Of a stretch of 64,000 nucleotides of DNA, positions 20,085-29,967 are shown in pieces. A program made the position numbers and the translations under genes. Source of the stretch: Micromonospora pallida (lineage in GTDB: Bacteria; Actinomycetota; Actinomycetes; Mycobacteriales; Micromonosporaceae); NCBI RefSeq assembly GCF_900090325.1, contig NZ_FMHW01000002.1, positions 5,271,001 through 5,335,000 of the forward strand. Direction: 5' to 3'. The notes beneath the pieces are model-generated. The model did no database searches. It had not been told where the DNA came from and saw only the letters and a program-made list of their open reading frames with translations. The stretch's first letter is position 1; each line of letters opens with the position of its first letter.

Positions 20085-20174
20085 AGGGGACCACCAGGGG
20101 CTCGAGTATACGGGTGAAGGTGGGAGAGTGCCCCGCCCGACGCGAATGCCGGCGTCGGGCGGGCGCGAGGGAAC

Positions 20175-23100
20175 TCAGACGTCAGGCTGCTCGGTCGGAT
20201 TGGCGAGCGCCCTCACGGTGACCTCGTCGAGGACGCCGTCGTAGACCCGGACCTCGTCGACGACTCCGGCGAAGTGGTCTCCCCAGGCGTCGTCGTGCCG
20301 CGAGCGGCCGATCTGCAATCCGCCGCCGGCCGGCCAGGTCGCGTGATGCGGTGCCTTCGCGCTGACCGCGAGCTGCCCGTCGACGTACAGCCGGACCTCG
20401 TTGAGGAAGCCGTTGTACGTCAGCGCGAGATGCTGGCCGTCGGCACCACCCTGCTCGACCGTGGCCAGCCGCTGATCATCGAAGACCAGTGTCTGCGACG
20501 GCGAACCGGCCTCGTCCCCGTCGGGAAGGACCAGCTCCCAGCGGGGCATGGCGCCGTCCAGGCGGCAGCGAACGGTGTACGCCGACGTGTGTACGCCGGC
20601 CTGGGACAGGACCGCCATGTCCCGGTTGCAGTCGGAGGCCAGCTTGACCCGAGCGGTCACTGAATAGTTTCCGGCCGTGCTGGCCCCCGTGGCAGTGTCT
20701 GCGTAGTCGTCGACGCCGTCGAGCACCAGGTGGCCGGCACCGACGAGAGCCGTCTCCGTCGGCGGCGGGAACCCGTCGGGGTCGTAGGTGAACAGGGTGG
20801 CTCCGCCCCGCAGCGTCAGCTCCTTCTCCGCGTCTCCGCTGTGATCCGGGCTGGTGGCCTCGGGCGTGTCGGGAGTGTCGTCGGTGTCCGCAGCGGTGTC
20901 GAGTGCCCAGTAGGCCAGGCGGGTGGGTTTGATGGCGGCCAGTTGCGCGATCTCCGGCGGGGTGACGATCCGGTTGAAGACCGCGACGTCGGCCACATTG
21001 CCGCTGAAGTAGCCGGTGTGGCCGGACTTGGCGAGCCGCCGCCCCAGCTGCACCGGGCCGCGTGCCTTCCACACGGAGCGGCGGGCCGCCGTCGCGGGCT
21101 GGGTTGCGGCGTTGGCGTGTAGAGCCAACTGCTTCTTCACGTCGTCGTAGACGGCAACCAGGTGAACCCACTCCCCGACCTGAGCCGTCGGGCCGACCGC
21201 ACGCCATCCGCCCAGCGAGTTGACGTCCATGGCCGGCACCTCGAACACCCATTTCCCCGTGGCGGCGTCGAAGCCCAGTACAAAGCCCGGCTCGCCGGAC
21301 CCGTCCTGTGAGACCAGCACGCCGTCGCGGCTGTTGTCGCCGAGCTTGGCCCAGACGCTGATGCCGAAGCCCTTGCTGGTGTCGACGACGCCGGTGGTGG
21401 TCGTGGCGAGATAGCTGCCGACCCCGTCGAACTGCGCCGACCTGTCGGCGGGGCCGCCCGGCCCCGGCTGGCCGAAGGCGACGCCCGACCCCTGGGCGTT
21501 GTTCACCCCGCGGGCGTCCGCGGCCGCCGTCGAGCCCGGCTCGTCGGCCAGCCCCCACTCACCGACCGGGGGCACGCCGGCGGCCACCTGGAAGGTGCAG
21601 GAGGTGGTGTCGCTGGTCTTACCCGCGCGGTCCACGGCGCGTACCTGGATGGTGTGCGAACCCTCGGCCTCCGGCAGCCAGGTCACGCTGACTGGGCCGC
21701 CGTCGGTGGCCGGAGTGAGCGTGTTCGCCGCCGACGGGGTGGTGTCGAACCCGAACTCGTACTTGTTGACGTCCGGGGCGGCGGAGTCGAAGGTGAACGT
21801 ACCGTAGTGTCCGACACCGTCGTACCAGTTCGGGTCGTCCTCGGGGCACTTCGGGGTGAACTCCGTCGCGTCGAGTGGCAGGTACTCGGGCGAGTCGACG
21901 TCTGGGCCAGCTGGCCTCTCCTTGTCGAGGATGAACTCGCACTTGAAGGCACCGTCGGAACTCCACGGTCCCCAACTCGTCCCGTCGGACGCCTGCACGT
22001 CCCAGGAGGTGACGACGTTCTGCGGCAGCAGAGGCACGCCCGTGGTGGCGTCACCCGTGTTGTACGAGAAGATTGAGCCCGAGTTCTTTTGCCCTGAGGT
22101 CCAGGTTTTCGTCTGGAGCGTTCCGTTCTCCGTCCAGGTGACGCGGAACTTTGCCTGTAGCGGCTCCGCGTCCCCCGTGTCCGGGTCGGTCAGCGTGGCG
22201 TAGAGCACGGGCAGACTCGACACATACGGCCGGGAGGCCCCAGAGACGCACGCACCGCCGGGGTTCATCGACAGTGCCGAGACCGGCGGCTTATTGGGCG
22301 CACGGTTGTACGTCACCGACAGAGTCGCGTTGTTACAGAACCGCTTGACGTAGTAGATGCTCGACTCGCTGTCGGCCCGGATACCGAAGGTGGTCGTTGA
22401 CCAGTTGTTCACAGCAGCGTCGACCACTCCCGCCTTCGCGTCGAACTCCACGTTCTGGTTGGTCGACGTACAGGAACTCTTCGTGCCGGTTGGAGCGATG
22501 GTGTCGAGCTTCCTTGTCCAGGCGGGCTGGTTACTCCAGTTCGTCGATGAGCTGATGCCCGCTCCCATCCGGTAGAGCGAGACGTTGCGGGCGCTGCCGT
22601 CGTAGGTGTGGACCATCGTCACTTTGAACTGGGCGCTGATGATCGAGATGCGGTCGTCCTGGTAGGGCGTCGGTAGCGCATACAGCAGTCGCTTGACCTG
22701 GGAATTCCGCCCGCAGTCCTCCGGGCAGAGGCCAATCCGCTCGTCGGTCTTGTCGTCGAACTTCCAGTACTCCTCGGTTGGATACCCGGAGTCGATCATC
22801 GCCCAGCCGGTGTTGCTGGTGCCGTTGACGAAGGGGTCGATGTATACCGGGTAGTTCGTCGCGCTGTGGTCGAGCATCGCCGCGTCGGGGGTGAGCTGGA
22901 GCTTGTCATCGCTCAATCGAAGGCCGATTTCCGCGCGACGCGCGGACTCGTGGGCCCCCCTGCCGGGGTCGGTGCCAGCCAGGGTCCGCGCGGTGCCAGA
23001 GGGCGTTCCCGAGTCCCACATCACCGGGGTCGGCGCTTCGAAAACGGTTCCGCCGGTCGCCGGATCGACAGCCTTGAGCCGTCCCTCGCCGCCATCGAGC

Positions 23101-23804
23101 AGTGTGAGGTTGCGGGTCTCGAACCCGAAGGTGAGGTCGCGCAGCTGCGGATTCTTCGCGGCCTGCCGGTCCTTCACCACCAGTAGCTGGGAGAACCCGG
23201 TGACCGACGCCCGTACCACGAGATCCACTCCCGGCAGCACGTCGGTGTAGGTTGCCGAGTCACCGCCCAGGCGGGGGGCCGGCAACGACTCCGGCCAGGT
23301 GAGGCTCATCCGCCGGCCGGCCCGCTCGATGGTGGCGAACGGTCCCGCTCCGCCTCCGCTGAAGCTGAGTCCGATCGCGGCGGCCCGGGGACCGACGGTG
23401 CCGTCGCTGCGGCTGACCAGTGTCGGGTCGACGGGGACCCATTTCCCCTGCTGCACGACTCGTACCGGCTGCTGATGGGTGACCTGGGTGAACGTTCCGT
23501 CGGGGTTGGCGTAGGTCTCCTTCGCCTCGCTCCGCATGGCGCCGACCTCAACGCGCTGGCCGGTCGCCTTGGCTGCCGCCATGGCCTCGCCCTCGGTCTG
23601 GCGGGTGGTTCCCTTGCTTACGGCGGGCAGCGTCGCTGACGGTGCCTTGAGCGGTGCCTCCGGTGTGGCTGTCGTCGCGTACGCGACGAACAGCCCGGCC
23701 AGCGATGCCATCATTCCGACCCGCCGCAGCCAGCCCCGCCTAGGTGTATGGCCTTCCACCGTCTGGTCCTCCCCCGTGCATTTCTGCGATTTCATCCGGC
23801 GCAT
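20175..23804 (-). CDS. Secreted LamG/DNRLRE-like companion of the RHS toxin
   Basis: A 1209-residue protein. A hydrophobic export segment lies near residues 30-47 (MMASLAGLFVAYATTA). A module shared with the next upstream gene follows (GKWVPVDPTL, DVLPGVDLVVRASVTGFSQL), then a DNRLRE-like region (RNVSLYRMGAG, NWSNQPAWTRK), Ig-like segments and two LamG/concanavalin-like jelly rolls in the last 450 residues (FDGVGSYLAT and LDGVDDYADT). Such domains bind sugars or surface proteins. ATG at 23804 overlaps the preceding stop in TGATG; GTG at 23807 is possible. The gene is 90 bases upstream of the RHS gene on the same strand. Confidence 0.8.
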   Translation of the reverse strand: MRRMKSQKCTGEDQTVEGHTPRRGWLRRVGMMASLAGLFVAYATTATPEAPLKAPSATLPAVSKGTTRQTEGEAMAAAKATGQRVEVGAMRSEAKETYANPDGTFTQVTHQQPVRVVQQGKWVPVDPTLVSRSDGTVGPRAAAIGLSFSGGGAGPFATIERAGRRMSLTWPESLPAPRLGGDSATYTDVLPGVDLVVRASVTGFSQLLVVKDRQAAKNPQLRDLTFGFETRNLTLLDGGEGRLKAVDPATGGTVFEAPTPVMWDSGTPSGTARTLAGTDPGRGAHESARRAEIGLRLSDDKLQLTPDAAMLDHSATNYPVYIDPFVNGTSNTGWAMIDSGYPTEEYWKFDDKTDERIGLCPEDCGRNSQVKRLLYALPTPYQDDRISIISAQFKVTMVHTYDGSARNVSLYRMGAGISSSTNWSNQPAWTRKLDTIAPTGTKSSCTSTNQNVEFDAKAGVVDAAVNNWSTTTFGIRADSESSIYYVKRFCNNATLSVTYNRAPNKPPVSALSMNPGGACVSGASRPYVSSLPVLYATLTDPDTGDAEPLQAKFRVTWTENGTLQTKTWTSGQKNSGSIFSYNTGDATTGVPLLPQNVVTSWDVQASDGTSWGPWSSDGAFKCEFILDKERPAGPDVDSPEYLPLDATEFTPKCPEDDPNWYDGVGHYGTFTFDSAAPDVNKYEFGFDTTPSAANTLTPATDGGPVSVTWLPEAEGSHTIQVRAVDRAGKTSDTTSCTFQVAAGVPPVGEWGLADEPGSTAAADARGVNNAQGSGVAFGQPGPGGPADRSAQFDGVGSYLATTTTGVVDTSKGFGISVWAKLGDNSRDGVLVSQDGSGEPGFVLGFDAATGKWVFEVPAMDVNSLGGWRAVGPTAQVGEWVHLVAVYDDVKKQLALHANAATQPATAARRSVWKARGPVQLGRRLAKSGHTGYFSGNVADVAVFNRIVTPPEIAQLAAIKPTRLAYWALDTAADTDDTPDTPEATSPDHSGDAEKELTLRGGATLFTYDPDGFPPPTETALVGAGHLVLDGVDDYADTATGASTAGNYSVTARVKLASDCNRDMAVLSQAGVHTSAYTVRCRLDGAMPRWELVLPDGDEAGSPSQTLVFDDQRLATVEQGGADGQHLALTYNGFLNEVRLYVDGQLAVSAKAPHHATWPAGGGLQIGRSRHDDAWGDHFAGVVDEVRVYDGVLDEVTVRALANPTEQPDV

Positions 23805-26800
23805 CACCCGATCACCGCACCGAAGGTGGTCTCGTCGGCCGGCATGCCGTCCTGGCCTGGCTTCCAGGTCGCGGTCGGCGTCGCCGACCCAGCCGCGAGG
23901 CTCGCCCAGGTGAACCCGTACACGGCTGGATCGCCGTACGGGGTGCCGACGTAGAGCTGCTGCGACGTGGCACCGAGCGAGGTGCCGATCAGCTCCTGCA
24001 CGGTCGGCGTGCCGGGCAGGCTCGCCGCGCCGCGCTCGATCGTCACCGGGGTGCCGATCGGGTTAGCCAGCGCCGGGAAGACCCGGACCCGACCGGAGTC
24101 GCGAGAGTCCGCGCCGGCGTCCTCGCCTGGCACTCCGATCGCGAGGAAAATCGTGGCCGTGGTTCCCTCGCTGGTGGGCGTGGTGTTCACCACGACCACC
24201 TTCTCGCCGAGGTAGTCACCGTCCTCGGAGGCAAAGGTTATGGCCGGCAGTTCGGTGAAGCTGTTGGTGGACTTCACGTGGAACCGCTGCACCATCCCGG
24301 CGTCGGGGGCCGGGGTGTTGGTTTCCGCGATGGTGATGTCCTCGCCGGGTACGCCGATGACCAGCAATGAGTCTGCCTGTCCGGCAGGTGCGCCGACAGG
24401 ACGGTACGGCGCGATCGAGACCGACTTGCCGAAGGTGTCGTTGGCCTCTGCGGTATTGGAAACGTTCGCCGCGTCCTGGTTCAGCTCGGCCGCGAGGGTG
24501 GGCAGATTGTTGGTCAACGTGTGGCTGAGGACGTTGACCGCACCAGCGAAGACCTCGCTGCCGATCGCCTCGCCCGGCGAGCTGACCACCCAGTGGTGGG
24601 TCGACGCGGCGACCGCGTAGCCGGTACGGTCGTCAGTCTCGGCGACGCCGGGAAGGCCACCACCCTGACTCACCGCGATGTTGATGGTGCCCCGCAAGTA
24701 GTGAACGATGCCGGTGTCGACGCCCGCGCCGATGTCCTCTCCGGGCGCGCCGACAACCAGGTACGCCTGACCGGCGCCGGTCCGGCTCCCGGCAACCGAG
24801 TAGCCGAACCAGTCCCCCACCTCGGCGGCGTCCGGCACGTTGGTGACGTCCTGGTGGTAGACGAGCGAGGCCGGCCCCTGCGCCAGGCCCGCCGGTGAAC
24901 CGAGCAGCACGTGGACCACACCAGCATCCGCCAGACCGGAGACGTCCTGGTACGGAATGCCGACGGCGAGGTCGGTGCAACCGTCGTTGTTGGCGTCATA
25001 GGCGGAAATCGAGGTACCGAAGCCGTCGCCAGCGCCGAGGGCACCTCCCACCTGTTCGGCCCCCTCGTGCAGGGTCTTCACCGTGCCGGTGCCGCCATAG
25101 CTAAGCCGGACAAGGCCGGCTTTCTCCTGACCGTTGACGGTGGCCTCAGGATCGGCTATCGCGACATCGGCGACCCCGTCACCATTGAAGTCACTCTCGA
25201 CCCCGCCGGTGCAGCCCTCGACCGGAGGCACGGTGACGTAGACAGTCATCTCGCAGAAGGACGTCCAGAGGTCACTGCCGGCCACCCCGTCGGAGGCCTT
25301 GACTCGCCACTTGTAGCTGCTGCCCTCGGTGAAGGCCCCAGCCGGAACGGTGGCTGTGGCGGTGGCCCCGGACGCGACGCCGGTGGATGCGGTCGAGCCG
25401 ACAGCGGTGGATCCGTTGAGGGCCCACCACTCGAAGGTGACGGTCATGGCGGTGCCGTCGACATCGGAGACGGTTGCCTTGAGTTGTGGGGTCAGGGTGT
25501 TGATCAGCGGGCGGCTGGCGCCGGTGACGCAACTGGTGGCGGGGACGGTGGACCGGGAGGTGACGGTCGGCCAGGAGTTGTAGGTAACCGTCGCCTTCGG
25601 GTCCTCGGCGGAGTTTGCGCCCTCCCGGGAGCGGAACTGCTTGAATCCGGCGATGGCGGTCTCGTCGGTGGCGCGCACACCCATGCCGGCGCGGGTCTTG
25701 TTGGCAGTGGCAGCGCGTTGGAAGAAGGTCTTGCCGTCGATGGTGGCCCAGCCGTCGCCGCAGGTCGACCCGCCGAGCGTTGCTGTGGACGTCGCGTCGG
25801 GGCCGACGGCGTCCCAGGCGGGCTGGTTGGTGAACGTCGTGGTGTAGGTGGAAGGGGCGGTGGTCCAGATCTCCCACGAGGTCGCAGCGCAGGTGTGCGA
25901 CCAGAAGTTCCAGAAGGACACCGTCGCGGAGTTGATCTGCTTGCCTGCCAGCACCGTGGTGTCCCAGGTGAGGAACGAACGGGTGAGCGTCGGCGGCGAG
26001 GTGCTCAGCAGACCGATCTGAAGATCTGGCTCCGCATTCTGGTCGGTGGTCACCGTCTCCCGGACATACGTGTCGAACGTCGTGGTCAGCGGGCTGACGG
26101 TCGGGTCGATGGTCACCGGGTACGCGGTCGCCGGGTCGTTCAGCCAGTCTCTGTCAGGGACCATGATCAGATCTACGGCGTCATCACCGCGCTCCGCCAC
26201 GTCGGTGTGTACCGGCTTCTGATCAGCTGGGGCACCGGTGATGGGCTTCTTCTTCGCGTCCCACATCAACGGCGCAGGGATGTGAGCGGTCTGCTTGCCT
26301 GCCTCGTCAGTCAAAGTGACAGAGCCATCCCCGCCCCGCCTGAATCCCCCAACGCCGGGACCGCTGAACGGGAAGGTCACCTCTTCCACCTGCGTCCCGG
26401 CTTCCCTGGTCTTCACGACCAAGAACTGCTCGAACCCCGTCCGCGTCGCCTCAACGACAAGGTCCACACCCGGCCGGGCATCGACGTAGATGGCACGGTT
26501 GCCATCCAGCAGCGGTGCGGGCAGGGCACCGGACCAGCCCATCGCCACTCGGTCGCCGCCCACGCCGACTGCGGCCAGTTCGTGCTCGCCAGCGCCGCGC
26601 TGACCCGAGATTCGTAGGTCATTCGGGTGAGCGACGGGGGTGACCGAACCATCCGGCATCGTCCGCAATGTCAGGTCGACCTTCACCCACTCGGTGCCGC
26701 GCCAAAACCGCTGCATGCCCATGGCGATCTCTGCCCGGAACTGTCCGTCGGGGAGCGCGAAGACCTCGGTCGTTTCCGACGTAAGGCTTGTGACCTGTAC

Positions 26801-27028
26801 CGGCTCACCGGTCTCCTGAGCCGTCCGCAGGCTCACCGCCTCGTCCGACGTGTTCTCGGCACTGCCCGCAGCGTTGCCGTTGGCCAGCCGGAGGGTCTGC
26901 CCACCGTCCGGACCAGCAGCTTGATCGGCGACGAACTGGCCCGATATGCCCAGAAATGCAACCGTCGTCAGCGCAGCAGTGGCTGCCGCTAGGCATGAAC
27001 GAACGGTGGCAGTCTTCAGACGTGCCAC
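23804..27028 (-). CDS. Secreted FG-GAP/DNRLRE protein, first gene of the RHS operon
   Basis: A 1074-residue protein with a signal peptide (CLAAATAALTTVAFLGISG). It has the same N-terminal module as the LamG protein (GTEWVKVDLTLRTMPDGSV, DARPGVDLVVEATRTGFEQF). A DNRLRE-like region follows, then integrin-type FG-GAP repeats with calcium sites (DFNGDGVADVAI, DANNDGCTDLAVG) to the end, probably one seven-bladed propeller. GTG at 27028 follows GGGGGAGGG. Its stop overlaps the next gene, so the two are translationally coupled. Likely role: surface or matrix binding that supports toxin display or delivery; this is inferred. Confidence 0.8.
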   Translation of the reverse strand: MARLKTATVRSCLAAATAALTTVAFLGISGQFVADQAAGPDGGQTLRLANGNAAGSAENTSDEAVSLRTAQETGEPVQVTSLTSETTEVFALPDGQFRAEIAMGMQRFWRGTEWVKVDLTLRTMPDGSVTPVAHPNDLRISGQRGAGEHELAAVGVGGDRVAMGWSGALPAPLLDGNRAIYVDARPGVDLVVEATRTGFEQFLVVKTREAGTQVEEVTFPFSGPGVGGFRRGGDGSVTLTDEAGKQTAHIPAPLMWDAKKKPITGAPADQKPVHTDVAERGDDAVDLIMVPDRDWLNDPATAYPVTIDPTVSPLTTTFDTYVRETVTTDQNAEPDLQIGLLSTSPPTLTRSFLTWDTTVLAGKQINSATVSFWNFWSHTCAATSWEIWTTAPSTYTTTFTNQPAWDAVGPDATSTATLGGSTCGDGWATIDGKTFFQRAATANKTRAGMGVRATDETAIAGFKQFRSREGANSAEDPKATVTYNSWPTVTSRSTVPATSCVTGASRPLINTLTPQLKATVSDVDGTAMTVTFEWWALNGSTAVGSTASTGVASGATATATVPAGAFTEGSSYKWRVKASDGVAGSDLWTSFCEMTVYVTVPPVEGCTGGVESDFNGDGVADVAIADPEATVNGQEKAGLVRLSYGGTGTVKTLHEGAEQVGGALGAGDGFGTSISAYDANNDGCTDLAVGIPYQDVSGLADAGVVHVLLGSPAGLAQGPASLVYHQDVTNVPDAAEVGDWFGYSVAGSRTGAGQAYLVVGAPGEDIGAGVDTGIVHYLRGTINIAVSQGGGLPGVAETDDRTGYAVAASTHHWVVSSPGEAIGSEVFAGAVNVLSHTLTNNLPTLAAELNQDAANVSNTAEANDTFGKSVSIAPYRPVGAPAGQADSLLVIGVPGEDITIAETNTPAPDAGMVQRFHVKSTNSFTELPAITFASEDGDYLGEKVVVVNTTPTSEGTTATIFLAIGVPGEDAGADSRDSGRVRVFPALANPIGTPVTIERGAASLPGTPTVQELIGTSLGATSQQLYVGTPYGDPAVYGFTWASLAAGSATPTATWKPGQDGMPADETTFGAVIG

Positions 27029-27540
27029 AAACCCTCCCCCGTGATCTTCAGTTCGGTGGGGGACTGTAGTGAGCAGGCAACCCTCCGCACAAGGTCAACT
27101 ACAAACTGCAAGGACGAAACCGGCAAATCTCAACCTTCTGTCAGGATGAGTAACGCATTGAAGTGTTGACACCCTTCGACAAGCCGATTCAGGAAAGCTA
27201 GAAATCACACATTCAGGTCGCAGTGAAACCTTTCCGTCCATTTTCAAAAATACGGATCTCTTCATAGAGGTCGTCCGCAGCGCTGCACCACCGAGCGGAT
27301 CGGAGCAGGATCGCCGCGAACCAGCCGAGGCGCTTGATCCAGGAAGTCTGGCGGTCCACTGAAGGCCGAGGATCAGCAGGACGACGGATGTCGCGGAGTC
27401 CAGGTAGCCGACCTGAAGGAGAGCTGCCCCCGTTACACGCGGGCTATAGCGTCCAGCGACAGACTTCCAGAGGGGGTCTCCTAAACCACCCCGCGAAGCG
27501 ACCCTGAGCTGTCGGCTCCCGCCGGTGGACATAAGCTCGA
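27029..27540. other. Upstream region of the RHS operon; no gene recognised
   Basis: The region should contain the promoter of the leftward RHS operon. It is somewhat less GC-rich (27100-27260) than its surroundings. A long antisense open frame spans it and the adjacent IS, but it has no domain and crosses the IS terminal repeat, so it is rejected. Confidence 0.4.
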
Positions 27541-27612
27541 TTACAGATCTTGAATGGCCAGCTTGGTCCACTGTGATGTGTGGTCTCGCCGGTTCTGGGT
27601 AGGGCTGGTGGT

Positions 27613-28104
27613 ATGAGGTATCCCGATGGTGGTGGTCTGTCCACGCGGGGGCGGGTGAAGCGTGAGGCGGTGCGGCGGCAGGCGGCCGGGTGGTTCGCCG
27701 AGGGTGTGTCGGTGCCGGAGATCGCGTCCCGGTTGCGGGTGTCGCAGACCGCCGTGTACGGCTGGCGGCAGCAGTGGCGGGCCGGCGGTGAGGACGCCCT
27801 GGCGTCAAAGGGGCCTGGTGGTTCCCGGTGCCGCCTCGACGAGCCCCGGCTGCGGCGGCTGGCCGAAGCGTTGGAGCAGGGGCCGGCCGCGCACGGGTTC
27901 GGTGATGATCAGCGGTGGACTCTGGCGCGGGTGTCGGATCTGATCGCTCGGCTGTTCCACTCCCGGTACACGCTGCGCGGTACGTCGTATCTGCTGCACC
28001 GCATCGGTTGGTCGGTGCAGGTCCCGAAGCATCGGCCGGTGGAGCGGGACGAGGGTGCGGTGGTGACGTGGCGGCGGGAGGTGTGGCCGGCGGGAAAACG
28101 GTAG
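27613..28104 (+). CDS. IS630 transposase, N-terminal frame (OrfA)
   Basis: A 163-residue DNA-binding part with a helix-turn-helix (VPEIASRLRVSQTAVYGWRQ) followed by the LARLFHSRYTLRGTSYLLHRIGW region. ATG at 27613 is the natural start. The frame stops at 28102-28104, four bases after GGGAAAA (28092-28098), a perfect G-GGA-AAA slippery heptamer. A -1 shift there continues into the catalytic part and yields a full-length transposase of about 358 residues. Confidence 0.88.
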   Translation: MRYPDGGGLSTRGRVKREAVRRQAAGWFAEGVSVPEIASRLRVSQTAVYGWRQQWRAGGEDALASKGPGGSRCRLDEPRLRRLAEALEQGPAAHGFGDDQRWTLARVSDLIARLFHSRYTLRGTSYLLHRIGWSVQVPKHRPVERDEGAVVTWRREVWPAGKR

Positions 28105-28688
28105 CGGCGCAGCGCAGGGCGTGGATCGTCTGCGAAGACGAAGCCGGTCAGGCGCTGCGCCCACCGAAAGCCCGCACCTGGGGCCGACGCGGCCACACGC
28201 CGGTCGTGCCGGTGTCGGGCAAGGGCTCCGGCCGGATCTCCATCGCCGGTCTGACCTGCTACAAACCCGGCCGACGTTCCCGGTTGATCTACCGCACCAT
28301 CACCCACCGCGGCCGCAAGGGTGAACGGCGCAGCTTCGCCGAAGCCGACTACATCGCCCTGCTCGACGCCGCCCACCAGCAACTCGGCGGCCCGATCGTC
28401 CTGGTCTGGGACAACCTCAACACCCACATCAGCGCCGCCATGCGGGCGTTGATCGCGGCTCGGGACTGGCTGACCGTGATCCGGCTGCCCGCCTACGCCC
28501 CGGACCTCAACCCCACCGAGCAGGTGTGGTCACACCTCAAACGCAGCATCGGCAACCTCGCCGTCACCGGCATCGACCATCTCCTCGCGATCATCAAGAA
28601 CCGGCTCAAGCGCATCCAGTACCGCCCCGACCTACTCGACGGCTTTCTTGCCCACACCGGTCTGGCCCTCGAAACCGGCTCAACCTAG
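28098..28688 (+). CDS. IS630 transposase, catalytic frame (OrfB, via -1 frameshift)
   Basis: Catalytic DDE domain: Asp in VCEDEAGQ, Asp in VLVWDNLNTH and Glu in NPTEQVWSHLK. After the slip at 28092-28098 the frame continues as TVAAQRRAWI. An independent start upstream in this frame (27915) only translates the shadow of OrfA, so the fused product is the likely enzyme. The stop is 4 bases before the right terminal repeat. Confidence 0.85.
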   Translation, partial: TVAAQRRAWIVCEDEAGQALRPPKARTWGRRGHTPVVPVSGKGSGRISIAGLTCYKPGRRSRLIYRTITHRGRKGERRSFAEADYIALLDAAHQQLGGPIVLVWDNLNTHISAAMRALIAARDWLTVIRLPAYAPDLNPTEQVWSHLKRSIGNLAVTGIDHLLAIIKNRLKRIQYRPDLLDGFLAHTGLALETGST

Positions 28689-28791
28689 CTTTTCAAGATC
28701 TGTAACACCCCCCGGGGGATAGCCAGCGACGCTGACCGGGGGAGATCCCGTCACGTTCAGGTGGGGGTGGTAGGTGTAGGCCCGGTCGGGG

Positions 28792-29967
28792 CTACCCCGC
28801 CCGGAGGGTGAGCAGGGTGATCTCGCTCGGTGCGAAGATCCGGAACGGCGGACCCCAGAAACCGGTCCCCCGACTCGTGTAGAGCTGGGTCCGGCCGTGC
28901 CGGCTGAGGCCCTGCACGACCGGCTGGTCGAGCCGGACCAGGTAGTGGAACGGCCACATCTGGCCGCCGTGGGTGTGCCCGGACAGCTGCAGGTCGACGC
29001 CGGCCGCCACCGCGTCGCCGATCTGCTTGGGCTGGTGAGCCAGCAGCAGCACGGGCAGCCGCGAGTCGGTGCCGGCGAGCGCCGCGGCGTGGTCGGCCCG
29101 GTGACCGGCCACGCCAGACGAGGCGGCGGTCACATCGTCCACCCCGGCGACGACGAGCCGGGCGCCGTCCCGCTCCACCACGAGGTGCCGGTTGTGCAGC
29201 GGCTCCCAGCCGAGGTCCCGCATGTGCTCGACCCAGCCCTGCGCCTCGCCGTAGTACTCGTGGTTGCCCGTCACATAAACCCGGGCCAGCCGGGCCCGGA
29301 CGGCGCCCAGCGGCGCGGCCTGCGCCCGGCGCTGGTCGACCGTACCGTCGGCGATATCGCCGGTGTGGCAGACGATGTCGGCGGCCAACCCGTTGACCAC
29401 CTCAATGGTCCGGGCGGACCAGCGGGCCCGGTCGATCGGGCCGTAGTGGGTGTCCGTCAGAAGCACCACCCGGACCCCGTCGAGACCGGCGCCGAGCCGG
29501 TCGACGGTGACGTCCACCCGCCGGACCCGGGGCACCCGCATCGCCTCGGCGTACCCCCAGACGGCCAGGACGACCGAGACGACCGCCGCACCGACCGCCA
29601 CGGTCCGGGACCGCACCGGATCCGCGACTCCCGCCGCGGCGAGCGGGAGCCGGGCCACGTTGCCGATCAGCGCCCAGACGAACAGGATCCAGACCAGGCC
29701 AAGGAGGGTGTCCCCGGCGCGGGCCGCCGCGTCCAGCCGCCGGCGGCCGTGCCCGAGATACATCAGGACGGGGAACGCGACCAGCGCGACGACGAACACG
29801 CTCGTGCCCGTGGCCACCACCGGCGCCGGCCACCGCGCCGCCACCGTCAACGTCCACCACGGCAGCCCGAACAGCAACGCCAGGACCGCGACCAGCGTCG
29901 CCCCGGACACCAGCGGTCGCAGCGCCCCTCGCGCTGGCCGCACCTGTACGGCATCGCCAGCAGCCAT
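28792..29967 (-). CDS. Membrane-anchored calcineurin-like metallophosphoesterase
   Basis: A 391-residue protein. Four or so N-terminal membrane segments (residues about 18-150) precede a cytosolic or external phosphoesterase domain with LLTDTHYGP (D-X-H), HTGDIADG (GD), VTGNHEYYG (GNHE), LLAHQPK (H) and LSGHTHGGQMW (GHTH). All metal ligands are present. The fold acts on phosphate esters or nucleotides; YaeI/YkuE-type relatives act on lipid or cell-envelope phosphates. ATG at 29967 follows GGGAGG at good spacing; the longer frame to 30024 has no such signal. Confidence 0.85.
   Translation of the reverse strand: MAAGDAVQVRPARGALRPLVSGATLVAVLALLFGLPWWTLTVAARWPAPVVATGTSVFVVALVAFPVLMYLGHGRRRLDAAARAGDTLLGLVWILFVWALIGNVARLPLAAAGVADPVRSRTVAVGAAVVSVVLAVWGYAEAMRVPRVRRVDVTVDRLGAGLDGVRVVLLTDTHYGPIDRARWSARTIEVVNGLAADIVCHTGDIADGTVDQRRAQAAPLGAVRARLARVYVTGNHEYYGEAQGWVEHMRDLGWEPLHNRHLVVERDGARLVVAGVDDVTAASSGVAGHRADHAAALAGTDSRLPVLLLAHQPKQIGDAVAAGVDLQLSGHTHGGQMWPFHYLVRLDQPVVQGLSRHGRTQLYTSRGTGFWGPPFRIFAPSEITLLTLRAG

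Larger units (their letters stand above)
27544..28703 (+). mobile_element. IS630-family insertion sequence
   Basis: Terminal inverted repeats TTACAGATCTTGAA (27541-27554) and its exact complement (28693-28706) include the duplicated TA target (27542-27543 and 28704-28705). The element proper is about 1160 bp. It carries two transposase frames joined by a -1 slippery heptamer. It sits intergenically between the RHS operon promoter region and a metallophosphoesterase gene and appears intact. Confidence 0.92.

Noticed and set aside
24911..26617. 568-codon open frame on the plus strand
   Set aside because: Antisense to the FG-GAP protein gene, Gly/Arg/Asp-rich with no domain.
27095..27808. 237-codon minus-strand frame
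   Set aside because: It runs through the IS630 terminal repeat and antisense to the transposase, so it cannot be an original gene.
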